Assembly: GCA_900312665.1 (NCBI GenBank)
Contig: ONZQ02000008.1
Location: 1,054,001-1,118,000, forward strand
DNA from: Cephalotrichum gorgonifer
Taxonomy: Eukaryota; Ascomycota; Sordariomycetes; Microascales; Microascaceae
Length of the DNA: 64,000 nt
Direction of reading: 5' to 3'
A program made the translations under genes and the position numbers. The number at the start of each line of letters is the position of its first letter. Position 1 is the first letter of the stretch. Shown piece after piece: positions 55,228 to 64,000 of the stretch. The notes beneath the pieces were generated by a model, which worked only from the letters and a program-made list of their open reading frames with translations, made no database searches and had not been told where the DNA came from.

Positions 55228-55697
55228 TTCCAGCCTCCCTTCGCTCTCTGGCCCCCGAATTGCACCCGTGCCTCCAGGCATTCATTCATTCCACCTTGGC
55301 CGACGTAATCTGACTCGGCCCGGATTATTATATGGGCAGATCAGTAACCGGTTTCTCAGCGAACCACCCCATAGTACATTCTCGTACTTGCATCGCCACC
55401 ACCCTGGACATCAGTGGAATACCATTACCCACTAATAATCGTACCCTGCTATAAGCGTCATTCACCCTCCCCCACATAACCCTGCCGCAGCGAGTCTCCC
55501 CAACCTGACGTCCCTTAACACAACCACCACCACTTCCTCGGATCTCTACTTCTCTTCGACATTAATAATCTCGACCGGATCAAGACCTTCGCAGCTGGAC
55601 ACTCGGTTTACTCAGTCTCGTCGCCGAGTTTCAGGTTTATTATACACGTTCACCTACTACGACCACGACTATTCTTTGTCCGTCTCGACTTGTTGCC

Positions 55698-55709
55698 ATG
55701 GCGTCATAA
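55698..55709 (+). promoter_or_regulatory. Minimal uORF (Met-Ala-Ser-stop) before the phosphatase gene
   Basis: ATG GCG TCA TAA ends ten bases before the first in-frame ATG of the phosphatase at 55720. Its context (GCC before, G after) is stronger than that of 55720, so scanning ribosomes should often use it. Confidence 0.5.
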
Positions 55710-55719
55710 GTCGGTTCGG

Positions 55720-58700
55720 ATGACTCTCGTCTGCCGTCTTTCTCCAGCCACAACCAACTCGCTTCCTATGGCCGCAGATATGAAAGATATGAGGACAGGC
55801 GACCGTACGCCTTACCACTACACGATGAAAACGTCCACGAGACAGACATCGTCCGCCGCACCACACTTCTACTCCAGTCCTCACCCCAACCCACTCTCTT
55901 TCCCACATACTCACCCGAACACTCACTCCTCCCATGGAGCCTCACCGTCGACTCGAACCTCGAGGGGAGCGGGCCCCACAACTCCTCTGCCGTCCCCGAA
56001 ACTGCCTTACTCGACCGGCCAGCCCCTTCCTCCAACGCTGTCACCACCAAGAACGCGGGGCTCTGAGAAGCGCTCGTCGAGTCCGAGTTACTTCGGCCTG
56101 GTGGTGGACGATTCCGCCGACCCGAGAGACTCGTCCCTCTCGCCTCGTCACAATTGGTGTCCTCCCTCAGGCAACTCGGTGAAATCCTTCGCGGCCGCCG
56201 TGCCCAAGCAGCAGGTGTCCCTCGAGGGCAATTCTGAGTTCGAAGCCTTCAGGAAACAGGTGGACGCGTATCGCGCAAGGGGACTCAGCTCATCGACGAC
56301 TGCATACATGCCACCGGGAGGGACCTCCCTCACTACGACGATAATACGGCCTCGAGCGCCACGCTCTCACACCCAGGCCAGCGACTCCACCACGAGCCCG
56401 GACGCCGCCCCCCTGAGCGGCCCCGCGAGCACACATACGCCTGGCGGGCCTCTCGAGGGCACTCGCATGGATATCGACCAGGGCAGCCTCCACGACTCAG
56501 CCTACGTCTCGGGGGACTCCAAGAGGAATTCGGAGGCCTGTGTGGCCCCGCCTCAGCTCCCGAGCCTTCCAGGGGTTGATAGCCCCGAACGCTCTTCCCC
56601 TGCTTCGGACCAGAAGATTGTTACCCCGCGGCCCGTGCTAGAAGAGTGGGATCGGCGCGCATCAGCCCCGAGTGCTAGACTTGGCCAGTATAAAGCGAAC
56701 CCACCTAGCGCCACGAGGGCCCAGACAGCGCCCCCGAAGCCGGATGCCAACCTTGGTCCCTCCTTGATCGTCCCCGAGCAGCTGCGCCAAGTGATCGAAG
56801 ACCCCAACACTCGACTGTTATTGATCGATGTCCGGTCCGCGCAGAGCTACGCAGCGTCACGTATACGCACGGCCCTTAACCTCTGCATCCCTACCATGCT
56901 CTTAAAACGTCCTACTTTTAACCTCCAGAAGCTCCAACAGACCTTCCAGGACCCCGGCGACAAGGACCTGTTCTCGAAGTGGAAAGATACCGACTGCTTG
57001 GTCGTATACGACGCTTGCTCTTCAGAGAAGACGGAGGCCACGACTGCCATGAGTATGATTAAGAAGTTTACAAACGAAGGATATACCGGCGGAACCTTCA
57101 TCTTGCGAGGCGGCTTTAGGGCGACAGCGGAGGACCAACCAGATCTAATATACCACCGGGCCGCTGATGATTCCGGCTCAGGAATCCCAGTGTGCGGTTC
57201 GGCCGGGCTCCTCGCACCCGTGATCGGTGGAGTGATGCTCCCCACGACGAATAATAAGGCCATACCCTTCTTCAGCAACATCCGCCAGAACATGGATCTG
57301 GCCGATGGCGTGGGCCAAATGGATATAGCCAAGCCCAAGGGACTCGCCTCGTCTAGCTTACCACGGTGGCTTCGTTTAGCGACGGAGGAGTCGAACCACG
57401 GGAAGGACGTGTCGGACAAGTTCCTGGGCATCGAGAAGGACGAGCAGGCGCGCATGAGGGACGCTTATTCGCTGCTGAGGAGCTCGTCCTCGCCTAACAA
57501 GAAGAAGTGCGTAGAGCTCTGCGGCATCGAACAGGGTGCAAGGAATCGGTACAAGGATATCCTGCCGTTTGAGCATTCCCGCGTAAAGCTTCCTGCCGGG
57601 CTCAACCCCTCGGATTATTTCAATGCGAACCATGTCAAGGCGTCGAGGAGTAACAAGAGATACCTTGCCACCCAGGGCCCGCTCCCCTCTACGTTTGATG
57701 TAAGTACCTCCCCCTCCCCCTCCCTCTTTTTTGTGCGTTTACTATTCCCTTCTCGGATTTGGTGCTAACAGGACTAGGACTTCTGGTCTGTAATCTGGGA
57801 TCAAGATGTGCGGGTCATAGTCATGTTGACGGCCGAATCCGAGGGCGGCCAGCTCAAGTGCCATGCCTACTGGAACAACCGCGACTACGGCTCGCTAAGA
57901 CTCCGGCTGCTCTCCGAGAGGAAGATATCCCTCGACATCGACCGGCGGCAGTCCGAGTCCCCAGAGAGCGGCCGGAGACGGGCCAACACCACGATGTCTG
58001 CGGAACAGGCCCCGCCCCGGCAGCAGGGCGACACCCCCCATGTTATCATCCGCAAGTTTTCTCTCTCGCATGCCGCGCAACCGTTCGCGCCCATCCGGGA
58101 GATTACGCATCTTCACTACCCCTCGTGGCCCGACTTTGGCGTCCCGGCGCGGGCGTCACACCTCCTCGCGCTGGTGGAGCTCGCGAACGTGATGCAGCGC
58201 TCGTCACTGCCGGTCGACACCGCGATTACTAGCCCGAAGAGGATGAACACTAGCCTCGACTCGAGTCCCTCCTCGGCGTCGCCGCGGCCCACGACTGGCG
58301 GGTTGCCGACCCAGTGGGTTGACGAGCCGGAGGCGAGTGCTAAATCGAGACCTATGATGGTACACTGCTCTGCGGGATGTGGGCGAACCGGGACGTTTTG
58401 CACAGTCGATAGCGTTATCGACATGCTCAAGAGGCAGAGGATGAGCAGGATGAACAAGTTCATCCGTAAGGAGGAGGAGGATGTCGTAATGGATGATGTC
58501 CCGGAGGGGGTCGAGGGGATCGTGGCTACGAGTCTCAACAAGTCCCAGGAGCCCCGGAGCAGGGTGCCAAGCAGCGAGAGCTTGCCCGAGGTGGACGGGC
58601 CGTGGCTGGACGACGACGAAGTGGACCTCGTCCAGGCCACCGTGGAGGAATTCAGGAGCCAGAGGCTGAGCATGGTACAGAGCCTAAGGCAGTACGTGCT

Positions 58701-58815
58701 CTGCTACGAGACGGTGATGGAGTGGATCTGGAGGGTGCAGGAGAGGGGACCGGAGCGGGGTGTTGACTCCAGGAAGAGGAGCGGGAGCGTCGGGTTGTTG
58801 CAGGGTGCCTCTTGA
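55720..58815 (+). CDS. Protein tyrosine phosphatase with N-terminal rhodanese domain (Pyp1/Ptp type)
   Basis: Exons are 55720-57699 and 57778-58815. The 78-bp intron starts GTAAGT and must end at CTAG (57777), because the CAG before it leads to a stop; this gives 1005 residues. The first ~340 residues are Ser/Pro-rich. A rhodanese domain (about 345-470) has LLLIDVRSAQSYAASRIRTA and a Cys in VVYDACSSE. The phosphatase domain starts around NRYKDILPFEHSRVKL, has DYFNANHV and WDQDVRVIVML, and carries the active-site loop HCSAGCGRTG at about 856-865. An acidic loop and the C-terminal Q-rich helix follow. Relatives (S. pombe Pyp1/2) dephosphorylate stress MAP kinases, the role inferred here. Met codons at 55720 or 55768 could start it. 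Confidence 0.9.
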
Positions 58816-58950
58816 GTTTCGTCACGAGGGCTGGCCGCGACGTGAAAGGCGCGGAGGTGTGGAGGGGAGCATTGGAGTCAGAGAGGTGTGTGTGTATGAC
58901 GTGACGTAAGGGCAAAGGAAACAAAGCGAGCGCCGTGTCTTTCTTCAGCA

Positions 58951-59020
58951 TCTTTTTTTCTGCTTTCTTTTTCTGCTTTCTTTTTCTGCTTTTTTTTATT
59001 CTTTTTTTTATTCTTCTCCT
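58951..59020. repeat. T/C-rich short tandem repeat
   Basis: Three copies of a 13-15 base TTTTTCTGCTTTC-type unit, then T8-ATTC blocks. Confidence 0.75.
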
Positions 59021-59106
59021 CTTCTACTTTGGCATACGCAAACATGAGCATGACCAGGGAAACAAAAAAGGGGGCAAACGGGCAACAACAACAACATAAT
59101 GGGAAG

Positions 59107-59147
59107 TGGAAATGGAAACGGAAACGGGAAACGGGAAACGGAAAGGA
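59107..59147. repeat. A/G-rich short tandem repeat
   Basis: Tandem GGAAAC/GGGAAAC units, five to six copies with single-base variation. Confidence 0.8.
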
Positions 59148-59538
59148 GGCGGATGGATAGCATAGATGTACAAACTCATTTTACTTTAATAGGGAAGACG
59201 TAGCTAAGGTGTTTTGGGCTGGGCCGTATTCATGAATACATTTTGCTTATTTATCATGGTTCTTTCGTTCGCTCTCCTTAAACTACCGTGAGTGGTGAGT
59301 TGTGTGGGCTGTGAGAGTGAGGTTTGCTCTGAGATATTGCTTGCGTCTGTTTCTATCTCGTACGCTTGAGCGGTTGAGGCTATTCCTTGCATGCTACACT
59401 TTGCACTAACACTAGAGGGAGCCCCCTCCTAGATTCGGCGATGAACGCAAGTGGGCTTCAAGGTTGATAGATGGGGTATATAATAAAATACATCCTACAG
59501 TTTCTACACGCCTACGTTTCCCCCGCCCGCCCTTTTCT

Positions 59539-62500
59539 TCACTCAACATTAGGCACATCCATGACCCCCCTCCCGAACCAATCCGCCACGGTCCCGAACC
59601 TATCCTCGCTCCTCGCCAGCTCCCCCCTGAACAGCTCGTGCTTCCCCGCGTTCTCGCCCCTGCTCCCCCTCAGGGCGCGGATGGTAGCGTTGTCCCTCTC
59701 GCAGACGGGGCACTCGCCGCCCACCTCATCCCCTTCCCCTTCCCCCCCTCCCCCGCGCAGACACCGCTGGTGGAAGCTGTGCTTGCACAGGAAGTGCACG
59801 GCGGGCAGGTCGAGGGCCTGGCCGCAGTCCGAGCACCGCGTGGCCTGGAACACGGCGGGCTTGGAGGAGAGCTCGTCGAGCTCGGCGCGCTTCTGGTCCG
59901 TCTCGGAGCGGAAGGCGGCGATGCGGCGGCGGTTGGAGGCGATCTCGCGGCGCTCGCGCTCGATGATGGAGTGGAGGTAGGGCTTGACCATTCCCATCGT
60001 CGCTACGGAGTTCGAACCTCCCCCTCCTCCACCAGTAGAAGTATCATGGCCCACCATCGTCTGGATCACCTGCAGCGGCGCCATCAGCCCGTCCTTGTCA
60101 ATCTTCCCCAGCACGCCCGCCAGCTCGTCGGGCCCCGCCTCGTCCAGCACCCGCGCGTCGGAGGTGAGATAGGACAGCGCGGCCGGGTACAGCTGGGGCT
60201 CCCGCTCACCGTACTTTCGCAGGGCCCGGATGGCCCCCCGCGTGTCCCGGGCCGAGGTGTAGGAGCGGAAGATGTCGAACAGCAGGCCCGCCTGCTCCTT
60301 GACGAGGATGCTCCCGTCGCGGAACCCGGAGAGGTCCGAGAGGAGGAGCACGTCCGAGCTCTCCATCGGTATGTCCTCGCCCGAGATGAGCCGCTTGGCC
60401 TTGGCCTCCCACTCCTCGCGCTGCTCGCCCTTCTTCTCCCCCGCCTTGTGGAGGTACATCTCGAAGAGCGTCGTGTAGAGGTCCTTCCGGTTGGCGCTGC
60501 TGACGTCGGGCGACTCGAGGCAGGACTCGAGGAACGAGATGAACTCGTCCGGGTGGTCGATGAAGGACGAGAACGCCGTCCGCGGGGGACGCGGCTTGTA
60601 GTCTGGTACGGGGGTGTTGTTGTCGTCGGCTGCCTTCGCCTCCGGCGCCGGCGCCGCTGCATCCTTCCCATTGGGCTTGTCGCCGCCGGAGGGGGGTGGG
60701 TTCGCCTGTGCGCCGCCACCGCCGGTCATGTAGGGAAGTGGAATAAGGTTGGCGAAGTTCTGGACTGCGTTGGCCGCACCCGCAGCTATGCCCTCGGGTG
60801 CTGCCGCGGCCACGAGTTCAGCCGCCGGTGCCGGCGCCCTCGGGCGGTATTTACCAGTGTAATAGTCGACGAATAGTCTCGTGGCATCCTGAGGGCAGTG
60901 CTCGATGAGAACCCTCGCGTACCTCATGAGGCACGGGTATGCCTACGCCAGGGTGCATGAGCGTGAGTTAGCCAAAAAAAAAAAAAAAGTTATCGGGATA
61001 GGAGAAACACGAGGGAACCTACCGTCTCGGGGTCCTGCTGCCAGATGAATTGCAACGCATCGTCGTACTTCTTTGAATCCTCCACTAATATGTCAACCAC
61101 GAGGTCAGTCTCACCGTGCTGCTCCGCGAGGTACGCTGCCTGCTCGTAGTAGCCACCCTGCCTGCACATGGTAATGGCGGTGTCCAGGTCGAACTTGAGG
61201 TCCCCTGGAGACTTGATAAACTGCTCCAGCTTGGCGATATCCTTGAGTTTCGCGTAGCAGTTGAGGAGCAGCGTGGTGTGGTCCACCGTCGCCTTTCTGT
61301 GCTCGTGGAGCTGCTCGAGGTAGGAGATGAGGTTGTGGATGCGTTGGGTATCGAGGAACTATAACTTCTTGTCAGTCCAATTTTCTCCCATCCTTCCCTG
61401 TCTTGTACAATCCCTTCCCCTTGGAACGATACGGAGGAAAACGCGCACCTTGCGGATGACCTGTGACGGCTCGGTGGCGTCTATCGCCCGGATATACTGA
61501 ACCATGGCGTTGTCGTAGTCCGCCTTCTGGTACAGGTGGTCGCCGAACCGCTTATATATGGCGCTCTGTTGCTTCGCGTCCATCTTGGCCTTCTGCGCAA
61601 GCTCAAGTGCCAGCGGGAACAGGTTCCTCTGATACAACATCTCCAGCCTCTGCTGGAGCGTCTTCTCGTGGTATCGATGGACCTACAAGACAAGCGGTCA
61701 GCACAAACGCCCCTCTAAAAACGAGCAGATTTCCGCACTTGCGGGGGCTGTATCCTTCCTTACCTTCCCATCTTGCGTCATCAAGAACAGATCACCCCAA
61801 ATCTGAAAGAGCGCCTTGACGGGCGATATCAACGACTCAGTATGCGCCACCACCCTCAGCTCCGTCTCCAGCAACACAAACGTCGAGGCGTTAAAGAGCG
61901 CATCCGCCACGCCCCCGAACTGCCTCCGCATCGGCTCCGGGTCTCTCGACCGCTTCTCGGGGGGCGGACATACGAGGGCCACGTACTCGCCGTACACGGA
62001 GACGAGGCTCTTGGGCGACTCGTACGCCCTCGGCGGACCGCGGCCGTCCATGGTATAGTAGTACAGGGCGTCCTCCCTCGCGACGACGATCTCGCCCGTC
62101 TCCCTGTCGGTGGTCATGCAGCCCACGGCGCAGCCGGCGTCCTCGACCGTCTTGGGCGGCTGGGGCTGGCCGCGCTTCGAGAGCACGAGGCGTATTATCC
62201 TGTTTGTGGTGGAGATGAAGAGGGTGGTGTCCTTCGTCGCGGGGGAGTAGGAGAGCTCGAGGCCTGTGACGGGCTCGTCGGACTCGTGGACGATGCGCTG
62301 CTTGGCGCCCATGTCGTTTATGAGGTCGCCGCGAATGACGGCCACGGAGCCGTTCGCGAAGCCGACAGCTATCTGGGAGAGGTCCTGCAGTGCCGCGAAG
62401 GCGGATATCTAGTTGTCCACCTCCTTCGTCAGCGAAACGGGGGTGTGTCTCGGCGTTGGGGGATGAATGTGGAGCCTGCGTACCGGGAACTGCTGCTTCC

Positions 62501-63053
62501 CATTCTGGATAGCCAGAGTCGTCAGGCAGGTTGGTACGTTCGTCTTCTTCACGAGCTTATCCAGCGCCCATAGCTTGAGCGACGGCGCACTACTTAGGTC
62601 CTCCTAAACCCCCTCCCCCAACACGAGTCAGCAAGAGCCTCTCCCTCAGCCTAGTAGTTCATTCCCGAATCATGTATTCCCCGGGCTTTGCCTTACCGCT
62701 ACCGTCACCAGCAGGCTCGTCCCTTCTACCTGTCGCATATGTGTGATGGCCCCGACATCGTGGGCGACGAAGCTCTGGACGATCTTCCACCCCGAACTGA
62801 CAATGCGGACGTATCCGTCGTAGGAGCCGAGGAAGAGGTTCTCGGAGCCCGAGGTGACGCAGGAGATCTCATTTCCCTCGAAGATGTTGCGCGTCTCGTC
62901 GTCGGCGAGCTTCACTTGGGTGACGTCGAAGAAGTCGAAGGATTTCCACTGCGCAGGGTGAGAGTGACGTTAGCAGCTTCCCAGGGGAACAAGCATAGCA
63001 CCGGGGTGGATGTAGGGGAGGAGGAAGGGGGCTACACGGACCGATATCGCCAT
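59539..63053 (-). CDS. vps11: Vacuolar tethering-complex subunit Vps11 (Pep5)
   Basis: Core subunit of the HOPS and CORVET tethering complexes for endosome and vacuole fusion. Exons are 63053-63042, 62948-62697, 62603-62484, 62408-61764, 61682-61449, 61358-61023 and 60942-59539. All introns are phase 0, giving 1000 residues. The first exon is four codons (MAIS), joined to WKSFDFFDVTQVKL; its donor, GTCCGT, is unusual. The N-terminal half forms a beta-propeller (LFLGSYDGYVRIVSSGWKIV, LKLWALDKLVKKT). The middle is an alpha-solenoid with clathrin-type repeats (YQKADYDNAMVQYIRAID, TTLLLNCYAKLKDIAKLEQF). The C-terminus has a coiled coil and a RING-H2 finger (CSDCGQAL, CKHSFHQRCL, CPVC). The RING carries a Gly/Glu insert (GGGGEGEGDEVGGE). 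Identity is strong. Confidence 0.95.
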
Positions 63054-64000
63054 GGTCGCGGTTGTCAGGAGAGTCCTTCCGGCGGGTGCCTCTGCAGGCA
63101 GCTAGTAACGCTTTCTCTCGTGATGGTTGTAAGGTCTCGTGGGAAGCTCAGGAGCATGTTCGGAGGGGCTGGTCCAGGCGCCAGGTACAGCAAGTATAAA
63201 ATAAATATTCACACTGTATGACCTAGCTATGCATCACCAGCTCAACAGAGATATGCTATCATTTATCAACCAAACGAATCCTCGCGTGTTCGCCCCGTCT
63301 TCTTTGCCCAATCTAGAATGGACAAGCCCCCTCCTCTTTCGATACAACAAATTGCTACATTCTATGATGTGTTTTCCACCCGAGAATTGAATCACTCTGA
63401 ACGCCAAGCACACTGGATTCCGTCCTTCATCGCTCAAACATGCAACGGGCAACCTCCAATATCTGCATTTACACATTGAGATCACATCTTGAGACCATAC
63501 ACAAACAATATGCCGCCAACTCCGTCAATTAAGAGACTCAAAACTATTGATACAAGTTACCGAGAAGTCTTTCCCGGCAACCATATTCCCTGTCCTGTCC
63601 TCTATGGCAGAAGAAAAAAACACAGCGCGGCAAAGACGACTCTCTCACACCTTGCGCGGCCCACCGGCCACTCCTCCCCCTTCGGTGATACAGACGGTAC
63701 AAGAGAAAAGAGAGCGAGGATAAATCAAGTCCGTTCCGTACCCAAACCCCACTCTTTCCTTCTCTATCGTCAAACCCAAAGATTATCCCTTCGATCTAAA
63801 AAAACACAAACAAATTAAATTGCTCGGGGAAAGCAGAAAGTACCACCACCTTCTTCTTCTTCTTCTTTTCTAGCTGCGCGCTCCTCTCTCATATGCTGTC
63901 ATGTATGTGAAGTCCCGAGGCGATCGCCTCGCTATACAGGGCGATCCCGTTGCCCAAAAACGCGCCTTTTATTCGACGGATTTAAGAAAAAATCCGCTTA
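63054..64000. other. vps11 upstream region to the window edge
   Basis: 947 bp with no recognised gene. A CTT repeat is at about 63850-63868 and a 16-bp perfect palindrome at 63916-63931. The 109-codon ORF at 63489-63818 has no family features. Confidence 0.5.
63916..63931. repeat. Perfect 16-bp palindrome
   Basis: CGAGGCGATCGCCTCG, self-complementary, near the window edge. It could be a dimeric protein-binding site or chance. Confidence 0.6.

Larger units (their letters stand above)
48992..55719. other. Gene-poor stretch of about 6.7 kb
   Basis: No open frame here has a recognisable domain. Contents seen: two 16-G runs (49221-49236, 50262-50277), a diverged tandem duplication (50761-51003), CTCGTAC/GTACGAG words (51316, 51444, 51525, 51727, 54541, 55381), and a C/T-rich zone from about 54640 to 55600 that leads into the phosphatase gene. 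Two uORFs lie in that zone. The proximal 1-1.5 kb is probably promoter and a long 5' leader of the phosphatase gene. Confidence 0.5.
58816..59538. other. Convergent 3' flanks with mirrored simple-sequence tracts
   Basis: 723 bp between the phosphatase and vps11 stops. On the plus strand a T/C-rich repeat (TTTTTCTGCTTTC units, about 58951-59020) is followed by an A/G-rich repeat (GGAAACGGAAACGGGAAACG, about 59107-59147). These probably contain both transcription end regions. Confidence 0.6.

Noticed and set aside
59464..60876. 470-codon ORF antisense to vps11
   Set aside because: It lies fully over the last vps11 exon and has the composition of a shadow frame without motifs.
1..64000. CRISPR array, bacterial operon, biosynthetic cluster or RIP-degraded transposon
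   Set aside because: No spaced direct repeats, no bacterial-type genes, no polyketide or peptide synthetase modules, and no long AT-rich C-to-T degraded block were seen.

Overview
The window is nuclear DNA of a filamentous ascomycete, most likely Sordariomycetes. Coding regions are GC-rich. Genes carry short introns (about 57-150 bp, mostly GTAAGT/GTGAGT...CTAAC...AG). The gene set includes a PRO11/HAM-3 type striatin, a HeLo-domain protein, and a lipase-like gene next to ankyrin remnants. I rebuilt exon structures by hand from splice signals and frame continuity; nothing was checked by alignment or RNA.

Layout. 1-3002 (+): 3' part of a BRD8-like bromodomain protein. 3524-6191 (-): DEAD-box helicase Dbp6, split by a one-base frameshift in an 11-G run. 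6973-8808 (-): HeLo-domain protein. 9319-11283 (-): PHO-4 family phosphate transporter, 4 exons. 11.3-17.0 kb: long gene-poor stretch. 17027-19865 (-): striatin PRO11, 4 exons. 20598-21886 (-): Rad14/XPA, 3 exons. 22658-23764 (+): fungal membrane protein of unknown function. 24720-26272 (+): spliced membrane-anchored alpha/beta-hydrolase-like gene whose nucleophile elbow reads GHGFG, followed by decayed ankyrin repeats. 27088-27870 (-): PHO88/SND3. 28679-28750 (+): tRNA-Glu(CTC). 29134-32013 (-): ER chaperone Lhs1, ending HDEL. 33136-34659 (+): GPI3/PIG-A. 34996-37734 (-): M1 aminopeptidase. 39789-40742 (+): POF1-like nucleotidyltransferase. 42301-46003 (-): Vnx1-type vacuolar cation/H+ exchanger. 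47746-48991 (+): proteasome ATPase Rpt6. 49.0-55.7 kb: second gene-poor stretch with 16-base G runs and a diverged tandem duplication. 55720-58815 (+): rhodanese plus protein tyrosine phosphatase. 59539-63053 (-): Vps11, 7 exons.

Most genes are conserved housekeeping functions: ribosome biogenesis, nucleotide excision repair, ER translocation and folding, GPI anchor synthesis, proteasome, HOPS/CORVET tethering, and ion and phosphate transport. They are not organised as a metabolic cluster. The accessory material is the HeLo gene and the 22.6-26.7 kb segment. Those families are often tied to fungal non-self recognition and programmed cell death.

No complete transposon, CRISPR array, secondary-metabolite core gene or viral sequence was seen. 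The points most worth a second look are the Dbp6 frameshift, the lipase-like gene with its ankyrin relics, the 50.8-51.0 kb duplication, the uORFs ahead of the phosphatase, and the paired E-boxes ahead of rpt6.
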